From the NCBI GenBank assembly GCA_028868535.1, contig JAGWUH010000005.1, forward strand, positions 1 through 64,000: a stretch of DNA of 64,000 nucleotides, written 5' to 3'. Position numbers and translations under genes: made by a program. This document shows positions 58,992 through 64,000 of this stretch, one piece after another. How positions within the stretch are numbered: the stretch's first letter is position 1; each line of letters opens with the position of its first letter. The notes below the pieces were generated by a model, which did no database searches, was not told the origin of the DNA, and saw nothing but the letters and a program-made list of their open reading frames with translations. This DNA comes from Sphingomonadales bacterium (lineage in GTDB: Bacteria; Pseudomonadota; Alphaproteobacteria; Sphingomonadales; Sphingomonadaceae).

Positions 58992-59766
58992 CCGAACAGC
59001 GCCACCGACTGCAGCCCGGCCATGATCGGCGCGCCATCGGCGTTCCAGATCGCCATGCGCTGGCTGGAGCGGCCTTCCTCGGCATAATCGCCGACCGAGC
59101 GCAGCAGGTACCAGCCGTCGCGCGTCTGCGGCGCCGGGGTGAGCAGGTTCACCTGCCAGTGCATCGTGCTGACCGGCACGCCGGGGTTCATCAGCGGCAG
59201 GACGCCGGGCGGCAGCGCATCGCCGAGCAGCACCAGTTCGAGCATCGCATCGAGCCCGGCGCGTTCGTTCAGGCGGACCCAGCGGCACAGCTCGGGCTGC
59301 GGTTCGGGCGAAGGCGGCAGCGCGTGGCGGCTGGCGAAGTGGTTCTGCAGGAAAGCCGGCGTGAAGCTGGTGTAGGTCACTGGGCGCGCTTGTTCGAGCG
59401 CCACGAGCGTTGCGGGCACCGGGCGATCGTTGCGGTGCAGACTGCTGGCCACCGGCCCCATGAACACCAGGCTGGCGGTAAAGACGAGGTTGCCGCCGCT
59501 GGTGATGCGCGCCTCGGCCCAGGTGGCGTTCCGGCCCTTTCGGACGATCGCGGCGCGGACCTCCACCGTGCCGTTGACCGGCGCGATCATGCTGAAGCTG
59601 GCCGAGCGCAGCGGCGGCAGACCATCGCCCGCGCGCGTGGCGGCGGCAAGGCACAGCGCGGCGGAGAAGCCGCCATAGGCGGTGCGGCCCTGGTGCCAGG
59701 ATTGCGGGACGGCGAGCGCGAAGCCGGTTTCCCGGGCTTCGGCGCTCGCCAGCAGGTCCGCGAATG

Positions 59767-59770
<4 letters not shown>
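58988..59770 (-). CDS. Acyl-CoA thioesterase, double-hotdog TesB-like
   Basis: The 260-residue protein matches the thioesterase family with two hotdog repeats: S-W-H-Q-G-R-T-A-Y-G-G-F-S-A-A, then V-N-G-T-V-E-V, and a second core from about 140 with the conserved D-G-W-Y-L-L-R-S-V. It hydrolyses acyl-CoA. Its ATG overlaps the pccA stop (ATGA, 59767-59770), so it is made with the propionyl-CoA carboxylase. It may recycle CoA from stalled acyl-CoA. Confidence 0.88.
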
Positions 59771-61788
<2,018 letters not shown>

Positions 61789-61848
61789 CCTCGATACTCC
61801 AACAAATCTCGCCGGCCCGGAAGGCCGGCTGGAATTCGGTTCAGGGCC

Positions 61849-62910
61849 TTACTGGAAGGCCTCCAGCTTCACGCAGCCCTTCGGCATGGCCTGTGCGGCC
61901 AGTTCCGCCTCGGTCTGCGTGACCGCCATCGCGCGCAGGCCCAGCCTGGCGAACATGGCGGCATCGTTGTCATCCCCGGCGTTGGGGGCGGTGAGGAGTT
62001 TGTCGCCGGTGAAGATCGAGTTGGCGCCGGCGAGGAAGCACATCGCCTGGGTCATCTCGGACATGCTCTCGCGGCCGGCGCTGAGGCGGACCATCGACTG
62101 CGGCATGGTGATGCGGGCGACGGCGACGGTGCGGACGAATTCGACGTCGTCAATCTTTGCCAGCGGCGTATCTGCCAGCATGTCGCCGAGGACGGTGCCC
62201 TTGACCGGGACCAGCGCGTTGACCGGCACGCTCTGCGGGTGGCTGGGGAGCGTTGCCAGCGTGTGGATGAAGCCGACGCGGTCAGCCCGCGTCTCGCCCA
62301 TGCCGACGATGCCGCCCGAGCACACGTTGATGCCGGCGCGGCGAACTTCACCAAGGGTGTCGAGCCGGTCTTCCATCGTGCGGGTGGTGATGACCTCGCC
62401 ATAGCGTTCGGGCGAGGTGTCGATGTTGTGGTTGTAGTAGTCTAGCCCGGCGGCGGCGAGCTGGTCGGCCTGTTCGGGTTCGAGCATGCCCAGCGTCATG
62501 CAGGTTTCGAGGCCCATCGCGCGGACGCCCTTCACCATCTCGATGATCGCGGGCATGTCGCGCGCCTTGGGGTTGCGCCAGGCGGCGCCCATGCAGAAGC
62601 GGGTCGAGCCGTGGTCCTTGGCGCGCGCGGCGGATTGCAGGACTTCCTGCACGCCCATCAGCTTGGTGGCTTTCACCCCGCTGTCGGCACTCTGGCTCTG
62701 GCTGCAGTAGCCGCAATCCTCGGCGCAGCCGCCGGTCTTGATCGACAGCAGCGTGGAGAGCTGGACTTCGGCCGGGTCGAAGCTCTGGCGATGCACTTCG
62801 GCGGCGCGGTAGACCAGCTCGGTGAACGGCAGGTCGAACAGCGCGGCGATTTCGTCGCGGGTCCAGTCGGTGCGCAGTTCAGGCTTCTGGGGGGTCATAA
62901 GGTCTTTCAT
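61849..62910 (-). CDS. bioB: Biotin synthase
   Basis: The 353-residue radical-SAM enzyme inserts sulfur into dethiobiotin. The radical SAM cysteines are C62-x3-C66-x2-C69 ([10 protein letters not shown]). The family's [15 protein letters not shown] and N-x-L-x-P motifs follow. No other bio gene is here; bioB is placed ahead of a biotin-dependent carboxylase gene. Its start overlaps the end of the DUF3445 gene (62907), so all are likely one transcript. Co-expression of biotin synthesis with its main user is reasonable. Confidence 0.96.
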   Translation of the reverse strand: MKDLMTPQKPELRTDWTRDEIAALFDLPFTELVYRAAEVHRQSFDPAEVQLSTLLSIKTGGCAEDCGYCSQSQSADSGVKATKLMGVQEVLQSAARAKDHGSTRFCMGAAWRNPKARDMPAIIEMVKGVRAMGLETCMTLGMLEPEQADQLAAAGLDYYNHNIDTSPERYGEVITTRTMEDRLDTLGEVRRAGINVCSGGIVGMGETRADRVGFIHTLATLPSHPQSVPVNALVPVKGTVLGDMLADTPLAKIDDVEFVRTVAVARITMPQSMVRLSAGRESMSEMTQAMCFLAGANSIFTGDKLLTAPNAGDDNDAAMFARLGLRAMAVTQTEAELAAQAMPKGCVKLEAFQ

Positions 62911-63713
62911 GCGGCCACCTTAGTGCCAAGGCGGCGTTCGATATAGCCCGCAACGGCCGGCGCGTAATGCGGGACGCCCCGGCGTTCGGCTTCGCCGGGG
63001 AGGAAGCCGGTGAGCGATTCCGCCACGCGGGCGAGGTTCTCGTCCGACAGGCTGCCGAGCGGGGCGCGGTAGATGCCGATGCCGAAGGCGATGGCGCGGG
63101 TGTGGAACAGGCGGCGCAGCGTCTCGCGCTCGCAGCGGACGAACAGGGTTTCGCCGGCGTTTTCGGGGGTGACGTGGGCGAAGCGTTCGGCCATCGGCGC
63201 GGGGGGCATGAAACGGTGTTCGCCGCTGGCCAGCACGAACATGTTGGTGCGGCCGAACAGGTTGCGCGCCTGAAGCCCGTCCATGAATTTCGCGACCGGA
63301 TCGGCGAGCGCTTCGGCAAAGCCGTGGGTGGGCTTGTGCACTTCGTGGACCGGCTTGCCCATCTTGTCTTGGATACGCCAATCGGTGGGATAGGCGACGG
63401 CGCCGGCAACGACGGTGAACGGAGCGCCGGGTTCGCTCTGGGTGAGCAGGCACCAGTCCTCGTGCGTGGCGCTGGCGATGGTCTTCAGGTCGCCCGCAAC
63501 CCCGACCAGCTCGCCCAGTTCGGCGATCGCCGCCGCGCTGCCCGGCAGCACCTGCACGGCATCGGGATGCGCGGCGAAGGTGGCGGCGCGGGCGGCGGTA
63601 TCGGGGTTCGGATCGCGCCATTCGGCTTCCGTGATGCGCACCACGCCCATCCGCAGCGGGCCGGAGCCCCGCGCGGTGGGAAGCAGCGCCTCGACGGAGA
63701 AGCCGAATGCCAT
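62907..63713 (-). CDS. DUF3445 / heme-dependent oxidative N-demethylase-like protein
   Basis: The 268-residue protein shows the DUF3445 pattern: [30 protein letters not shown] and K-P-T-H-G-F. Some members of the family bind heme and remove methyl groups from dimethylamine. ATG 63713 overlaps the scpA stop (TGATG); it is chosen over an in-frame start at 63788 that would lie inside scpA. It overlaps bioB at its 3' end. A link with methylmalonyl-CoA metabolism is unproven. Confidence 0.83.
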   Translation of the reverse strand: MAFGFSVEALLPTARGSGPLRMGVVRITEAEWRDPNPDTAARAATFAAHPDAVQVLPGSAAAIAELGELVGVAGDLKTIASATHEDWCLLTQSEPGAPFTVVAGAVAYPTDWRIQDKMGKPVHEVHKPTHGFAEALADPVAKFMDGLQARNLFGRTNMFVLASGEHRFMPPAPMAERFAHVTPENAGETLFVRCERETLRRLFHTRAIAFGIGIYRAPLGSLSDENLARVAESLTGFLPGEAERRGVPHYAPAVAGYIERRLGTKVAA

Positions 63714-64000
63714 CAGTTGGTCGCTTCGAGTTCCGAGCCCACAGGCGGCATGTTGTGGCCGAGCAGGCGCAGCATGTCCGCTGCGCATTCGACGACGTTG
63801 CTGCCCGGGCCATAGATGCCCTGGACGCCGGCCTCGCGCAGGAAGTCGTAGTCCTGCGGCGGGATGACGCCGCCGGCGACGACCTTGATGTCGGGGCGCC
63901 CGGCATCCTTGAGCAGGCCGATCAGCGCCGGGATCAGCGTCTTGTGGCCGGCGGCGAGCGACGAGGCCCCGACGGCATCGACGCCGGCCTCGAGCGCGAG
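63713..64000 (-). CDS. scpA: Methylmalonyl-CoA mutase, C-terminal B12-binding part (5' end outside window)
   Basis: The frame runs in from beyond base 64000 and stops at TGA 63715-63713. The 95 residues seen are the end of the cobalamin-binding Rossmann domain: D-A-V-G-A-S-S-L-A-A-G-H-K-T-L-I-P, V-V-A-G-G-V-I-P-P-Q-D, and G-I-Y-G-P-G-S. It converts methylmalonyl-CoA to succinyl-CoA. With pccA it completes the propionate-to-succinyl-CoA route. The stop overlaps the DUF3445 start. Confidence 0.95.
   Translation of the reverse strand, partial: LALEAGVDAVGASSLAAGHKTLIPALIGLLKDAGRPDIKVVAGGVIPPQDYDFLREAGVQGIYGPGSNVVECAADMLRLLGHNMPPVGSELEATN

Overview
The window is GC-rich (roughly two thirds G+C by eye), dense chromosomal DNA from an alphaproteobacterium, most likely a sphingomonad (Sphingomonas/Novosphingobium/Sphingopyxis group). 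Support for this: an alphaproteobacterial-type RNase E with an acidic insertion in its S1 domain and a C-terminal Arg-rich repeat tail, an RF2 without programmed frameshift and with an S-P-Y recognition tripeptide, an OmpA/Omp25-like barrel, a PEP-CTERM protein, NodT-type efflux, TonB receptors, and many SDR, NTF2-like and luciferase-like catabolic proteins. The assignment is inference; there is no rRNA in the window. No phage, IS element, integrase or CRISPR array was seen.

Region 0-29 kb is mostly housekeeping. It holds the 3' end of an SDR, a dihydrodipicolinate-reductase-like gene, an orphan HigA-like regulator, a coupled sdhB / hotdog thioesterase / zapE operon, a MarR / fatty-acid-hydroxylase operon, amtB, and a long nitronate monooxygenase. 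These are followed by prfB coupled to a putative lipoprotein methyltransferase, an exported peroxiredoxin, PBP1A (mrcA) and a cell-wall amidase divergent from rne. Then come a KirBac channel / SDR / esterase operon, an outer-membrane barrel, two related small secreted proteins, a glycosyltransferase, a PadR / DUF2218 pair, rarA, a relic of a PQQ dehydrogenase, and a PEP-CTERM protein.

Region 29-34.3 kb carries a large single-chain restriction-modification enzyme (MmeI/type IIL-like). Its specificity segment has visibly lower GC than the rest of the gene. After it come a conserved RNase-H-like hypothetical gene and tRNA-Thr(TGT). Near here the plus strand changes from C-rich to G-rich in sampled lines.

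Region 34.3-47.6 kb is nearly all plus-strand: a TauD-type dioxygenase, an LLM flavin oxidoreductase, an old-yellow-enzyme/Fe-S/FAD reductase, an SDR and an APH-like kinase (a candidate catabolic operon). A GAF-GGDEF diguanylate cyclase, a cytochrome c', and an EmrA/EmrB/NodT tripartite pump with overlapping genes follow.

Region 47.6-64 kb starts with a PepSY / TonB receptor / DUF2946 metal-uptake operon (copper suspected). The most interesting block follows at 51.7-59.8 kb: an MDR reductase, three SnoaL/NTF2-like proteins, three SDRs, a cytochrome b561-like protein, a phosphotriesterase-like hydrolase with a complete metal site, and a thioesterase. Two divergent promoter regions in this block carry near-identical long palindromes, suggesting one regulon. 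The two DHRS1-like SDRs, one behind each palindrome, both have Phe where the catalytic Tyr of YxxxK is expected. The window ends in a propionate-type operon: scpA (partial), a DUF3445 protein, bioB and pccA, running into the thioesterase; propionyl-CoA or branched acyl-CoA released by the catabolic block could drain there.
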